Part shown: piece after piece, positions 32,682-41,510 of the stretch
Layout: every line of letters begins with the position of its first letter
Numbering within the stretch: position 1 is the first letter of the stretch
Source of the DNA: Lichenicoccus sp964242335
Lineage (GTDB): Bacteria > Pseudomonadota > Alphaproteobacteria > Acetobacterales > Acetobacteraceae
Direction: 5' to 3'
Assembly: GCA_964242335.1 (NCBI GenBank)
Contig: CAXTAY010000018.1
Coordinates: 1-64,000 of the forward strand
Length of the DNA: 64,000 bases
Notes under the pieces: generated by a model
Database searches by the model: none
What the model was told of the DNA's origin: nothing
What the model saw: only the letters and a program-made list of their open reading frames with translations
Position numbers and translations under genes: made by a program

Positions 32682-33716
32682 TCAGCCTGCCGGCGCCTCG
32701 GCCGTCGCTTCCGCCTGGCGCAGCAGGCGCAGGAAGTTGCCGCCCCAGAAGGCCGCGATCTCGCTGTGGCCGTAGCCGCGGCGCATCAGCTCCTCGGTCA
32801 GCGCCGGACTCTCTGCGGCATTGCTCCAGCCGGTGATCGCGCCGCCGCCGTCGAAGTCGGAGCTGATCCCGACATGCGCCACCCCGATGCGTCGCACGAC
32901 ATAGTCGAGATGGTCGACGAAGTCGGCGACCTTCACCTGCGAGGGGCCGGCCCGGGGCTTCAGGAAGGACGGCATGGCGGTGATCTGGATCAGCCCCTCG
33001 GTGTCCCGCAGCGCGTCGAGCTGGGTGTCGTCGAGGTTGCGCGGGTGGTCGCACAGCGTCCGCACGCATGAATGCGTCGCGACCACCGGCGTGCGCGACT
33101 GCATCGCCGCCTGCAGCATCGCGCGGCGCGACAGGTGCGAGACGTCGACCAGCAGCCCGAGCCGGTTCATCTCGCCGACCGCCTCGTGCCCGAACGGGCT
33201 CAGCCCGCCATGCAGGGTCTCGCCGTCGCCGAGGTCGCGCCGCGGGATCGCGGCGTCCGCCAGCAGGTTGTGTCCGTTGTGGGTCAGGGTGACGTAGCGC
33301 GCCCCGCGCCGCCGGAACGCGGCCAGCAGGCCGAGATCCTCGCCGATGGCGTAGCCGTTCTCCACCGCCGGGATCACCGCGACCGCCCCCTCCGCCTGGG
33401 CACGCTCGACCTCGTCCGCGGTGCTGCACAGCCGCACCTCCCGGCCGTCGCCGCCATCCGTCATCGCCGCGATGCCGTCGAGCATGGCCAGCGCGCGTTC
33501 GGCGGCCGCGGCATGGCCGGCGGCGTCGCGCGCGGCCTGCGGCACGTAGGCGGCGAAGCACCCCGCACTCACCCCGCCGCGTCGCATCTTCGGCAGGTCG
33601 ACGCGGCGGGTGGCGGTGTCGGCGCGAAAGCCGTTGCCGGCGCCGGCCGGCCAGGGAATGTCGATATGGCTGTCCAGGGTGAGGATCGAGCGGTGCAGGT
33701 CGAGCGGGTCGGTCAT
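32682..33716 (-). CDS. Membrane dipeptidase-like peptidase M19
   Basis: This 344-residue zinc peptidase of the renal dipeptidase family has the HxD metal site in LTLDSHIDIPWP, a bridging glutamate in PAVENGYAIG, histidines in LVDVSHLSRRAML and VATHSCVRTLCDHPRNLDD, and ISSDFDGGG near the C terminus. It would hydrolyse dipeptides, including D-amino-acid dipeptides. No signal peptide is visible, so it is probably cytoplasmic. The start MTDPLDLHRSILTLDSH fits the family. It is divergent from the exonuclease gene across 90 bp. Confidence 0.93.
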   Translation of the reverse strand: MTDPLDLHRSILTLDSHIDIPWPAGAGNGFRADTATRRVDLPKMRRGGVSAGCFAAYVPQAARDAAGHAAAAERALAMLDGIAAMTDGGDGREVRLCSTADEVERAQAEGAVAVIPAVENGYAIGEDLGLLAAFRRRGARYVTLTHNGHNLLADAAIPRRDLGDGETLHGGLSPFGHEAVGEMNRLGLLVDVSHLSRRAMLQAAMQSRTPVVATHSCVRTLCDHPRNLDDTQLDALRDTEGLIQITAMPSFLKPRAGPSQVKVADFVDHLDYVVRRIGVAHVGISSDFDGGGAITGWSNAAESPALTEELMRRGYGHSEIAAFWGGNFLRLLRQAEATAEAPAG

Positions 33717-33806
33717 GACGGGAGCAAGGCTGCGACGAGCCGTCCGGTTCCGCAAGGACCCGGCGCCTCTTGCCAGCGGGCGCCGGTTGCGCGAACCCGC
33801 TGGGTG

Positions 33807-34622
33807 ATGCGCATCGTGACCTGGAACATCAACTCGCTCCGCCTGCGCCTGCCTCTGCTCGAGCGGCTGGCGGGCGCGCTGTCGCCGGACGTCATCTGCC
33901 TGCAGGAGACCAAGGTGCCGGACGAGCTGTTCCCGCAGGCGGCCGGCCCGTCGCTCGGCTACCCCTATGTCGCCTATCGGGGCATGAAATCCTACAACGG
34001 CGTCGCCATCCTCTCGCGGCTGCCGATGCGACTCGACGAGGCGGCGCCGGACTGGTGCCTCAGGAACGACCGTCGCCACCTGGCGGTGACGCTGCAGGCG
34101 CCGGGCGGCGCGATCGCGCTGCACGATTTCTACGTCCCCGCGGGAGGCGACGTCGCCGATCCGGCGCTGAACCCGAAATTCGCCCACAAGCTCGCCTTCG
34201 TCGACGAGGTGACGCGGCATTTCACGCAGCATCCGCCGCGACGCGGCGTCCTGGTCGGCGACCTCAACATCGCGCCGCTGGAGCACGACGTGTGGAGCCA
34301 CCGCCAGCTGCTGGACGTGGTCAGCCACACGCCGCCGGAGGTGGAGCGGATGCAGGCCTGGCTGCGGGCCGGCTTCACCGACGCGATGCGGCATTTCGTG
34401 CCGCCCGAGCAGAAGCTCTACACCTGGTGGTCGTATCGCAATCGCGACTGGCGCGCCTCCGATCGCGGCCGGAGGCTGGACCATGTCTGGGTGACGCCGG
34501 ACCTGGTGCCGGCGCTGCGCAGCCTGACCATCCTGAAGGAGGCGCGCGACTGGCCGGTGCCGTCCGACCACGTCCCGGTGATGATAGAGCTCGACCTGGA
34601 AGGCCCTCCACCTGTCGCCTGA
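33807..34622 (+). CDS. xthA: Exodeoxyribonuclease III
   Basis: This 271-residue apurinic/apyrimidinic endonuclease and 3' exonuclease begins MRIVTWNINSLRLRL and contains the catalytic-metal glutamate in ICLQETKV, YNGVAILSR, DFYVPAGGD, LVGDLNIAP, WWSYRNRDWRASDRGRRLDH (nucleotide-flip and catalytic region) and the terminal SDHVPV. It acts in base excision repair. The ATG at 33807 directly follows an in-frame GTG; ATG is preferred. Confidence 0.96.
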   Translation: MRIVTWNINSLRLRLPLLERLAGALSPDVICLQETKVPDELFPQAAGPSLGYPYVAYRGMKSYNGVAILSRLPMRLDEAAPDWCLRNDRRHLAVTLQAPGGAIALHDFYVPAGGDVADPALNPKFAHKLAFVDEVTRHFTQHPPRRGVLVGDLNIAPLEHDVWSHRQLLDVVSHTPPEVERMQAWLRAGFTDAMRHFVPPEQKLYTWWSYRNRDWRASDRGRRLDHVWVTPDLVPALRSLTILKEARDWPVPSDHVPVMIELDLEGPPPVA

Positions 34623-34651
34623 TCGAACCGGTTCCAGGGCCCGCACCCTCG

Positions 34652-34679
34652 GTGGGGTTCAGGGGTGAGACCCCTCGCC
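34652..34679. repeat. Composite palindromic repeat, half-copy
   Basis: GGGGTTCAGGGGTGAGACCCCTCGCC matches the second-half module seen at 36340-36370 (GGGGTCGAGGGGCGACGCCC). It overlaps the proposed GTG start of the MOSC gene, so that start may need revision. Confidence 0.5.
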
Positions 34680-35495
34680 TCTCCCGTCCGCCTGACCAGC
34701 CTGCACATCTACCCGGTCAAGGGCCTGCGCGGCACTGACCTCGGGGCGGCCGAGGTGGAGCCCTGCGGCCTGGCAGGCGACCGGCGCTGGATGGTGGTGG
34801 ACGAGCGGGGACAGTTCCTGACCCAGCGGCAGCTTCCGGCGATGGCACGCTTCGACGCCGTGCTGTCGGAGGAGACGCTGCGCCTGAGCCTGGGCGACGA
34901 GGCGATCGAAACGCCGCGCCTCCCGGCCGCCGGCGGCGAACGGATCGCGGTCACGGTCTGGCGCAGCCGGCTGCAGGCGGCGGCGGTCGGCGGCGCGGTC
35001 GATCGCTGGCTCAGCCTCCGCCTCGGGCGAGCCTGCCGCCTGGTGCAGCTGGACGACCCCCGGGCCCGCCCGATCGAGCCCGCGCATGCGCGGCCGGGGG
35101 AGCACGTCTCGTTCGCGGACGGGTTTCCGCTGCTGCTGGCCAGCACCGGCTCGCTCGGGGCGCTGAACCACGGCCTGGCGGCCCGAGGCGTCGGCGCCAT
35201 CGGCATCGACCGCTTCCGGCCCAACCTGGTGATCGACGGTGCCCTCCCCTGGGCGGAGGAGCGATGGCGGCTGCTGCGTATCGGCGGCCTGCGGTTCCGC
35301 GCGCCGAAGCCGTGCGTGCGCTGCGTGGTGACCAGCATCGACCAGCGCAGCGGCCGGATCGCGGTGCCCGGCGAGCCGCTGCGCACCCTGGCACGGCTGC
35401 GTCCGGGGCGCGGCGGCGTCCTGTTCGGACTGAACCTGGTCGCGCAGCAGGCCGGGAGCCTCGCGGTCGGCGATGCGGTCGAGATCCTCGAGTAG
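34665..35495 (+). CDS. MOSC domain-containing molybdoenzyme-like protein (mARC/YcbX type)
   Basis: This protein of up to 276 residues has an N-terminal MOSC beta-barrel (LTSLHIYPVKGLRGTD, then GLAGDRRWMVVDERGQFLTQ) and a C-terminal MOSC domain (DRFRPNLVIDG) with the cysteine that ligates molybdenum in RAPKPCVRCVVTSID. Related proteins reduce N-hydroxylated compounds. The start is uncertain: GTG at 34665 lies inside a repeat, and the family N terminus begins near VRLTSLHIYPVK. It fits a genome rich in Moco-synthesis genes and might act on N-hydroxy products such as those a YqcI/YcgG oxygenase could make. Confidence 0.9.
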   Translation: MRPLASPVRLTSLHIYPVKGLRGTDLGAAEVEPCGLAGDRRWMVVDERGQFLTQRQLPAMARFDAVLSEETLRLSLGDEAIETPRLPAAGGERIAVTVWRSRLQAAAVGGAVDRWLSLRLGRACRLVQLDDPRARPIEPAHARPGEHVSFADGFPLLLASTGSLGALNHGLAARGVGAIGIDRFRPNLVIDGALPWAEERWRLLRIGGLRFRAPKPCVRCVVTSIDQRSGRIAVPGEPLRTLARLRPGRGGVLFGLNLVAQQAGSLAVGDAVEILE

Positions 35496-35562
35496 CCGGC
35501 CTCGCTTGACAGCCGGCGCAGGATCTTCCTCAGCTGGCGCCCGAGGATAACAGGAGGAAACC

Positions 35563-35874
35563 ATGCCCGCTGACACCAAGGCCGCTTTCGTGGTGATCGC
35601 CGAGTTCACCATCAAGCCGGGCTGCCTCGATGCCTTCCTCGCCATCGCCCGGCAGGATGCGCACGATTCCGTCGCCAACGAGCCCGGCTGCCAGCAATTC
35701 GACGCGGTGCACGTCGAGGAGGGTCCGGACCAGATCGTGCTGTACGAGGTCTATGACGACCGCGCCGCCTTCGACGCGCACCGGCAGGCGCCGCACTACG
35801 CCCCGTTCCGCGACGGCGTGCCGGCACTGACGGTGGGGGCGCCGACGGTGCGGTTCTGCACCCGGATGACCTGA
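35563..35874 (+). CDS. Antibiotic biosynthesis monooxygenase (ABM) family protein
   Basis: This 103-residue dimeric alpha/beta-barrel protein has FVVIAEFTIKPGCLDAFLAI, then ANEPGCQQFDAVHVEEGPDQ, the conserved VLYEVYDDRAAFDAHRQAPH and a final beta strand. The family includes cofactor-free quinol monooxygenases. The ATG has an excellent AGGAGG six bases upstream. It appears to be a single-gene unit. Confidence 0.88.
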   Translation: MPADTKAAFVVIAEFTIKPGCLDAFLAIARQDAHDSVANEPGCQQFDAVHVEEGPDQIVLYEVYDDRAAFDAHRQAPHYAPFRDGVPALTVGAPTVRFCTRMT

Positions 35875-35888
35875 CACGGCGCCCGGGG

Positions 35889-36257
35889 TCAGCCCGGCGG
35901 CTCGGGCTCGACCTCGCACCGGGCCGCGAACCAGTCGGCGTACGGGGTGTTGCGCGCCATCCGCCGGCCGTAGTCGGGGGCGCCGTCGGTCCACCAGACC
36001 GGCCCGCGTTCGCCCAGCGCGCGCTTCGCGGCGTCCACGCGAGCCCGCGCCGCCTCGCGCGCCGCCGGATCGGCGCGGCGCATCGCCTGCTGCTTGGCCC
36101 GCCGGGCCGCCATCAGCTCGTGGGCGAGCGCCTCGCGCCGCACGGCTTCGAGCCCGGGATCGCCACGCCGCCAGAGCCGGCCGCGCACGACGATGTAGCG
36201 TCCGTCCGGCGTCACCGGCGGCGCGCCGCGTCCCGACGGCTTCGCCGCATCACTCAC
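35889..36257 (-). CDS. Conserved hypothetical protein
   Basis: This 122-residue basic protein contains TPDGRYIVVRGRLWRRGDP and LMAARRAKQQAMRRADP, a helical Arg/Ala-rich centre and a C-terminal RNTPYADWFA. The PDGRYIVVRGRLWR stretch occurs in small conserved hypothetical proteins of proteobacteria, and no function is known to me. It is convergent with the ABM gene. A palindromic repeat lies directly upstream of its start. Confidence 0.6.
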   Translation of the reverse strand: MSDAAKPSGRGAPPVTPDGRYIVVRGRLWRRGDPGLEAVRREALAHELMAARRAKQQAMRRADPAAREAARARVDAAKRALGERGPVWWTDGAPDYGRRMARNTPYADWFAARCEVEPEPPG

Positions 36258-36261
36258 ACGC

Positions 36262-36370
36262 CGAGGGCTCCGCCCTCGATCCGCTGGGGCCGCAGGCCCC
36301 AGACCCCGATTCGGAAGAATTGGTTTTCAGAGGCTCGCCTCTGATGGGGTCGAGGGGCGACGCCCCTTGC
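36262..36370. repeat. Composite palindromic repeat, fullest copy (two half-units)
   Basis: The copy consists of hairpin GAGGGCTCCGCCCTC, linker GATCCGC, hairpin TGGGGCCGCAGGCCCCA, then GACCCCGATTCGGAAGAATT. The second half is hairpin TCAGAGGCTCGCCTCTGA, TGGGGTCG and hairpin AGGGGCGACGCCCCT. The second half is roughly the reverse complement of the first, so four hairpins stand around a central spacer. It separates the hypothetical gene from the oligopeptidase gene. Confidence 0.8.
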
Positions 36371-36418
36371 ACTTGCTTCCTCTCGTCGCCCTCGACGTCT
36401 CGCGAGTTCTTCGCCCGG

Positions 36419-38446
36419 CTAGGCCTCCACCAGGTCGCGGCTGCGCAGCAGCGCCGCGACCTCGGGCGGACGGCCGCGGAAGGCGACGTAGAGCTGCATC
36501 GGGTCCTGCGTGTCGCCCGCACCCAGCACCGTGCGCAGCCGTGCCGCGGTGTCGGGATCGAACGGATCGCCCGCCTGCTCGAACGCCTCGAAGCCGTCGG
36601 CATCCAGCACTTCCGCCCACAGGTAGGAGTAGTAGCCCGCGGCGTAGCCGCCGCCCGCGAACAGGTGCTGGAAATGCGCCGGCCGATGACGGATGCCGAT
36701 CGCGGCGGGCATGCCGATGCCCGACAGGAAGTCGCGCTCGAAGCCGTCGAGCCGGATCGACCCGGGCTCTGGATGGCGGTGCAGCGCCATGTCGATCAGG
36801 GCCGCGGCGGTGTATTCCACGGTGCCGAAGCCCTGGCCGAAGCCGCGCGCGGCGAGCAGCCGCGCGATCAGCGCGTCCGGGATCGGCGCCCCGGTCTCGA
36901 CGTGCCGGGCATAGCGGCGCAGCGTGTCCGGCACCGACAGCCAGTGCTCGTAGACCTGCGAGGGGAACTCGACGAAGTCGCGGCGCACCGAGGTGCCGGA
37001 CTGGTCGGGGTAGCGCACCCGGCTGAGCAGCCCGTGCAGCGCGTGGCCGAACTCGTGGAACAGCGTGCGCGCGTCGTCGAAGCTTAGCAGGGTCGGCTCG
37101 GAGCGCGCGAAGTTGTTGTTGTTGACGATCACCGGCGCCACCGCGTCGTCCATCGCCTCCTGGTCGCGGTAGCTGCTCATCCAGGCGCCGGAGCGCTTGT
37201 CGGCACGCGCGGTGTGGTCGGCGAGGAACAGGCCGACATGCCCTGACGCGTCGCGCACCTCGTAGGCGCGCACGTCCGGATGATAGACCGGCACCTCGGG
37301 ACGCGGCGTGAAGCTCAGGCCGAACAGTCGGGTCGCGCTGTCGAAGGCGGCCCGCTGGATGTTCTCCAGCACGAAGTACGGCTTGATCTCGGCCTCGTCG
37401 AGCGCGTAGTCGGCGCGTCGCACCCGTTCGGCGTAGAAGCGCCAGTCCCAGGCGGCCAGCGTATCGTTGAAGCCCTCCGCCCGCGCCGCCGCCAGCAGTC
37501 GGTCGCGTTCCGCCGCCGCCTTGCGCTTCGCCGGCTCCCACACCTCGTGCAGCAGCGCCTCGGCGGCCTCCGGCGTGCCGGCCATGGTGTCCGCCAGGCG
37601 GAAGGCGGCGAAGTCCGGGTAGCCGAGCAGGCGCGCCCGCTCGCACCGCAGCGACAGGATCTCGGGGATCAGCGCGCGGTTGTCGTGTGGCCCGGGGTGG
37701 GTGCCGCGCGCGATCCAGGCCTCGTAGGCGAGCCGCCGCAGGTCGCGGCGCGCGGAGAAGGTCAGGAACGGCTCGATCAGCGAGCGCGACAGCGTGACCA
37801 CCGCACCCTGCAGTCCGCGCTCGGCCGCCGCCCGCTGCGCGCCCTCGCGCACCAGCGGCGGCAGGCCGTCGAGATCGGCCTCGCCGAGCTGCAGCTGCCA
37901 GTCCCGCTCGTCGTGCAGCACGTTCTGGCCGAACTGCACGTGCAACACCGCCAGGCGCTCGGAGATGGCGCTCATCCTGTCGCGCTGCGCCGGCGCCAGT
38001 GCGGCGCCGCTGCGCACGAAGCCGAGATGGACGCGCTCCAGCAGGCGCAGCTGGTCCGGCGCCAGCCCGAGCCCGGCGCGGCCGGCATGCAGCCGCTCGA
38101 CGCGCCGGAACAGGGCCGGGTCGAGCGACACCCGCATGCCGTGCGCAGCGAGCCTCGGCGACATCTCGCGGTCGACCGCCTCCAGCGCCTCGCCGCCCAG
38201 GCTGAGCACCAGGTTGGAGAACACCGCACCGATCCGCGCGAGCTCCCGGCCGCTGCGCTGCATCGCCTCGATGGTGTTGGCGAAGTCGGGCTCGGCGGGA
38301 TCCGCGCCGATCGCCGCGACCTCCTCGAGATGCGCCCGCATGGCGTGCTCGAAGGCGGCCGCGAAGTGCGCCGCCTCGATGCGGTCGAACGGCGGCACGC
38401 CGAACGGGGTGGTCCAGGCGGCGAGGAGCGGATTGCTGTCGGTCAT
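36419..38446 (-). CDS. dcp: M3-family oligopeptidase, peptidyl-dipeptidase Dcp type
   Basis: This 675-residue zinc peptidase has the M3 motif LFHEFGHALHGLLSRV (HEFGH at 464-468), with a downstream GTSVRRDFVEFPSQVYEHWL that is closer to Dcp than to oligopeptidase A. Upstream are RAYEVRDASGHVGLFLADHT and the long alpha-helical N-terminal lobe. It trims peptides in the cytoplasm; no signal peptide is seen. The start MTDSNPLLAAWTTPFG is typical; an upstream ATG at 38482 would add 12 unconserved residues. Confidence 0.93.
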   Translation of the reverse strand: MTDSNPLLAAWTTPFGVPPFDRIEAAHFAAAFEHAMRAHLEEVAAIGADPAEPDFANTIEAMQRSGRELARIGAVFSNLVLSLGGEALEAVDREMSPRLAAHGMRVSLDPALFRRVERLHAGRAGLGLAPDQLRLLERVHLGFVRSGAALAPAQRDRMSAISERLAVLHVQFGQNVLHDERDWQLQLGEADLDGLPPLVREGAQRAAAERGLQGAVVTLSRSLIEPFLTFSARRDLRRLAYEAWIARGTHPGPHDNRALIPEILSLRCERARLLGYPDFAAFRLADTMAGTPEAAEALLHEVWEPAKRKAAAERDRLLAAARAEGFNDTLAAWDWRFYAERVRRADYALDEAEIKPYFVLENIQRAAFDSATRLFGLSFTPRPEVPVYHPDVRAYEVRDASGHVGLFLADHTARADKRSGAWMSSYRDQEAMDDAVAPVIVNNNNFARSEPTLLSFDDARTLFHEFGHALHGLLSRVRYPDQSGTSVRRDFVEFPSQVYEHWLSVPDTLRRYARHVETGAPIPDALIARLLAARGFGQGFGTVEYTAAALIDMALHRHPEPGSIRLDGFERDFLSGIGMPAAIGIRHRPAHFQHLFAGGGYAAGYYSYLWAEVLDADGFEAFEQAGDPFDPDTAARLRTVLGAGDTQDPMQLYVAFRGRPPEVAALLRSRDLVEA

Positions 38447-38500
38447 GCGGCCAGTCGGTGCAGAAGCCGCGCTCCGGGTCAAGCCGCCGGGCCGCGCGGC

Positions 38501-38845
38501 TCAGCGCAGCGAGAGTTCCGGCGGCGCCGGCTCGGCGGTCGACTGGGGCACCCGGCTGCCGGTCAGGGTGATGCTGCCGTCGTGCTTCGGATCGCGGGTC
38601 GTCCAGGGGATGTTGAGGGTGCTGGCGAGCACCTGGAAATAGCGGTCGCCGGTGAGGTCCACCGGGCCGTCGCCGCCGCACTGGCTGGCCGCGGTCTGGA
38701 ACGGCTCCTGGCGGTTCGGGTAGTCGTACAGGCGGTGGATGCAGCGCACCGCGGTCTCGCCCGGCTGCCGTCCGGTCGAGCCGGCGCAGGCGGCGAGTGC
38801 CACCATCAGCAGCGGCATCGAGATGAACGGGAGAGCGCTGCGCAT
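38501..38845 (-). CDS. Small predicted lipoprotein
   Basis: This 114-residue protein has a lipobox in LMVALAACAG (lipidated cysteine near residue 20) after a short hydrophobic segment. The mature part has GETAVRCIHRLYDYPNRQEP, ASQCGGDGPVDL and GSITLTGSRVP. Two further cysteines may form a disulfide. The family is not recognised. It lies 54 bp upstream of dcp on the same strand. Confidence 0.65.
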   Translation of the reverse strand: MRSALPFISMPLLMVALAACAGSTGRQPGETAVRCIHRLYDYPNRQEPFQTAASQCGGDGPVDLTGDRYFQVLASTLNIPWTTRDPKHDGSITLTGSRVPQSTAEPAPPELSLR

Positions 38846-38953
38846 GATCGCCTCGTGCGGTAGGGTGGCGGCTGATATGGGCAGCCGGCCGCGTGCTCAA
38901 CAGGGCGACGCTGGACACGTGCTCCGGCCATCCGTCATCGAGGAGCCACGCCT

Positions 38954-39508
38954 ATGTCCGGACCGGTGCTGGAGACCTCCCGCCTGCTGCTGCGGCCGCC
39001 GCTCGAGCGCGATCTGGATGGCTGGGCGGCGCTGATGGCCGACGCGACGGCGGCGCGCTTCATCGGCGGCTCGATGGAGCGTCCGGTGGCCTGGCGCGGC
39101 ATGGCGGCGATGGCCGGCTGCTGGACCCTGCGCGGCTACGGCATGTTCTCGGTGCTCGAGCGCGCCAGCGGGCGCTGGGTCGGGCGCGTCGGGCCGTGGT
39201 GGCCGGAGGGCTGGCCCGGACCGGAGATCGGCTGGGGCCTGATCCCGGAGCGCTGGGGACGCGGCTACGCCACCGAGGCGGCCGCCGCCGCGATCGACTG
39301 GACCCTGGATACGCTCGGCTGGCCGGAGTTCATCCACGTCATCGCTCCGGAGAACACCGCCTCCGCCGCGGTGGCGCGGCGGCTCGGCTCGACCCTGCGC
39401 GGACCGGGACGGATGCCCGCGCCGTACCAGGACCAGCAGGTCGAGATCTGGGGACAGGGCGCCGCGCAGTGGAAAGCCATGCGCGGGTGCGGCGCGGGCG
39501 CCGGCTGA
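38954..39508 (+). CDS. GNAT-family N-acetyltransferase (RimJ/RimL-like)
   Basis: This 184-residue acetyltransferase has LETSRLLLRPPLERDLDGW, GYGMFSVLERASGRWVGRVG, PEIGWGLIPERWGRGYATEA (acetyl-CoA pyrophosphate loop) and VIAPENTASAAVARRLGS. The layout matches enzymes that acetylate amino groups of proteins or small molecules; the substrate is unknown. GGAG precedes the start. The stop directly abuts the GTG of the glycosylase gene. Confidence 0.9.
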   Translation: MSGPVLETSRLLLRPPLERDLDGWAALMADATAARFIGGSMERPVAWRGMAAMAGCWTLRGYGMFSVLERASGRWVGRVGPWWPEGWPGPEIGWGLIPERWGRGYATEAAAAAIDWTLDTLGWPEFIHVIAPENTASAAVARRLGSTLRGPGRMPAPYQDQQVEIWGQGAAQWKAMRGCGAGAG

Positions 39509-40357
39509 GTGCCCGAGGGTCATACGGTGCACCGGCTCGCGGGCGCGTTCGCCGCCCGCTTCGCCGGCGGCCAGGTCGATGCCTCCAGCCCGCAGGGACG
39601 CTTCGCCGAGGGGGCGGCGCTGCTCGACGGGCGCGTGCTGCAGGCAGCGGAGGCGCACGGCAAGCAGATGTTCCTGGGCTTCTCGGGCGAGCTGTGGCTG
39701 CGCGTGCATCTCGGGCTCTACGGCATGTGGCGGTTCTTCGGCCCGGGGCTCGCGGGCCTCGGTCGCGGTCGCGGCGGCGGCGCGGAGGACCCGGACGTGG
39801 CACCGCCGCCGCGCGGCGCGGTGCGTCTCCGGCTGGCGACCGGCGGCCGCATCGCCGACCTCAGCGGACCGACCGCGTGCCAGCTGCTGTCGCCGATGGA
39901 GAAGGCCGCGTTCACCGCCGGGCTCGGCGAGGATCCGCTGCGCGCCGACGCCGATCCGGGGCGCGCCTACGCCAGGCTGCACGCCTCGCGCACCGCACTC
40001 GGGCTGCTGCTGATGCGGCAGGACATCGTCGCCGGGATCGGCAACATCTACCGTGCCGAGGCGCTGTTCCGCGCCCGGCTCGAGCCGCACCGTCCCGGCC
40101 GGACGCTCGACCCGGAGGTGTGGCGCGCGCTGTGGACCGACCTCGGCGCGCTGATGCGCGACGGCGTGCGCCTCGGCCGCATCGTCACCACCGAGCCCGG
40201 TGACCGCTCCCGCCGCTCGGGTGCGGCGTCGTGGGGCGACGCGACCTACGTCGCACACCGCGCCGGCGCGGCGTGCCGGATCTGCGGCGAGCCGGTGCTG
40301 GCCGAGCCGATGGGCGGACGGACGCTGTACTGGTGCGCGCGCTGCCAGACCGGCTGA
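39509..40357 (+). CDS. Fpg/Nei-family DNA glycosylase
   Basis: This 282-residue base-excision glycosylase/lyase has the catalytic N terminus (V/M)PEGHTVHRLA (Pro2, Glu3 after Met removal), the helix-two-turn-helix LLMRQDIVAGIGNIYRAE and a zinc finger CRICGEPVLAEPMGGRTLYW followed by CARC. The PEGHTVHR start is of the Nei2/endonuclease VIII-like type rather than MutM. The start codon is GTG immediately after the GNAT stop. It should remove oxidised bases from DNA. Confidence 0.92.
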   Translation: MPEGHTVHRLAGAFAARFAGGQVDASSPQGRFAEGAALLDGRVLQAAEAHGKQMFLGFSGELWLRVHLGLYGMWRFFGPGLAGLGRGRGGGAEDPDVAPPPRGAVRLRLATGGRIADLSGPTACQLLSPMEKAAFTAGLGEDPLRADADPGRAYARLHASRTALGLLLMRQDIVAGIGNIYRAEALFRARLEPHRPGRTLDPEVWRALWTDLGALMRDGVRLGRIVTTEPGDRSRRSGAASWGDATYVAHRAGAACRICGEPVLAEPMGGRTLYWCARCQTG

Positions 40358-40456
40358 GAGGTCGTCGCCGGCGCCTGGTCGCTCCGGCTGGGACCCGATC
40401 AGCCCGGATACCAGCCTGAGCGGAGATCCGCCGCGATCGTCAGCCGAGCGGTCGGG

Positions 40457-41026
40457 TCAACATCCGAGAAGTCCATGGACGACGAGCGCCACCCGCTCGA
40501 CGCGCGCAGCGTGCCTGATCCGGTTCGAGCGCTCCAGCTCGGCGAGCCCGTGAAGGGCCGCCCAGAACGTCTCGGTCGCGAGCTCGACATCGGCGCTCGA
40601 TGGAGCAACCACTGCCGCCAGCGCTGCGAAGGCGCTGCTGAGTTCCGGTCTGGTGTCGCCTTCCGCGAAGCGCAGACCGGTCGGCAGAGTGAACATCGCG
40701 TCGTACAGGGCCGGGTGCTCGCGGGCGAAGCCCAGATACGCCATGGCGACGTCCGAGGGCGCTTCGCGATGATCGGTCGCGGCCTGCGCCGCCTGCCGAA
40801 GTGCTGCCGCGAGATCCCGAAAACCCTCGATGGCGACCGCCGCCACGATCGCGTCCCTGTTCTCGAAATGCGAATACAGCACCGGCTGGCTGTACTCGAT
40901 CTGCTCCGCCAGACGGCGGATCGTGACCGCACCCCAGCCCTCGGCTTCCGCGACCAGGCGCGCCGCCGCGGTGATGCGGTGCTCGCGCTCGGCCCGCTGC
41001 CTGATCCTTCGCTCGGCGATACTCAA
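40457..41026 (-). CDS. TetR/AcrR-family transcriptional regulator
   Basis: This 189-residue regulator has an N-terminal helix-turn-helix (RITAAARLVAEAEGWGAVTI, then RRLAEQIEYSQPVLYSHFEN) and a C-terminal WHG-like ligand domain with YLGFAREHPALYDAMF. No ATG fits. TTG at 41026 (LSIAERRIRQ) was chosen because GGGAGG lies 9 bp upstream. It is divergent from two small membrane-protein genes and very likely represses them through the site at 41079-41106. Confidence 0.85.
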   Translation of the reverse strand: MSIAERRIRQRAEREHRITAAARLVAEAEGWGAVTIRRLAEQIEYSQPVLYSHFENRDAIVAAVAIEGFRDLAAALRQAAQAATDHREAPSDVAMAYLGFAREHPALYDAMFTLPTGLRFAEGDTRPELSSAFAALAAVVAPSSADVELATETFWAALHGLAELERSNRIRHAARVERVALVVHGLLGC

Positions 41027-41078
41027 CCCGCGACCTCCCGGCGTCGGAGGCTCGACGCGTCTTAATGATAACGAAGCT

Positions 41079-41106
41079 TGATGTTCTATCAATACTAGAT
41101 TATGTA
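41079..41106. promoter_or_regulatory. Promoter with inverted-repeat operator between the TetR gene and the DUF4267 gene
   Basis: TTGATG (41078-41083) followed after 17 bp by TATGTA (41101-41106) could drive the rightward genes. TGAT-GTTCT-ATCA (41079-41091) is a perfect 4-bp-arm inverted repeat overlapping the -35 box. The region 41060-41105 is markedly AT-rich for this genome. It probably binds the TetR protein. Confidence 0.5.
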
Positions 41107-41128
41107 GCGCTGGAGGATGGAGGTGCCG

Positions 41129-41509
41129 ATGCATTGGCTTGCGATTGGACTGGCGCTGCTGCTGGCGCTCGCGATCATCGCGATCGGCGCCCGCTACGTA
41201 GCCAGCCCGATGACCGCGATCCGCAGCTTCGGCCTGCCGCTTCCCGAAGGGGGTGCCAACGTCGCCTGGTGGCTCCGCCTCAAGGGGGTGCGCGACATCG
41301 CCTCGGGCCTGGCCGTGCTGGCCCTCCTGGCGTGGAGCGGGTCGCGGGCTGCAGGCATCGTCCTGCTGGTGGAGACGATCATCCCCGTCGGCGACATGCT
41401 GCTGATTCTCGCCGCGAGGGGCTCCGCCAGGACCGCCTTCGGCATCCATGGCCTCACCGCGTTGCTGATGATCCTGGGCGCGATCCCCCTGCTGACGGAG
41501 GCGCGCTGA
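41129..41509 (+). CDS. DUF4267 small membrane protein
   Basis: This 126-residue protein has four predicted membrane helices (WLAIGLALLLALAIIAIGAR; IASGLAVLALLAW; GIVLLVETIIPVGDMLLILA; GLTALLMILGAIPLL) and the conserved LKGVRDIASGL of DUF4267 proteins. The function is unknown. The start at 41129 has GGAGGT with good spacing; an ATG at 41117 is too close to its own Shine-Dalgarno. It is followed 1 bp later by the DoxX-like gene. Confidence 0.8.
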   Translation: MHWLAIGLALLLALAIIAIGARYVASPMTAIRSFGLPLPEGGANVAWWLRLKGVRDIASGLAVLALLAWSGSRAAGIVLLVETIIPVGDMLLILAARGSARTAFGIHGLTALLMILGAIPLLTEAR

Positions 41510-41510
41510 G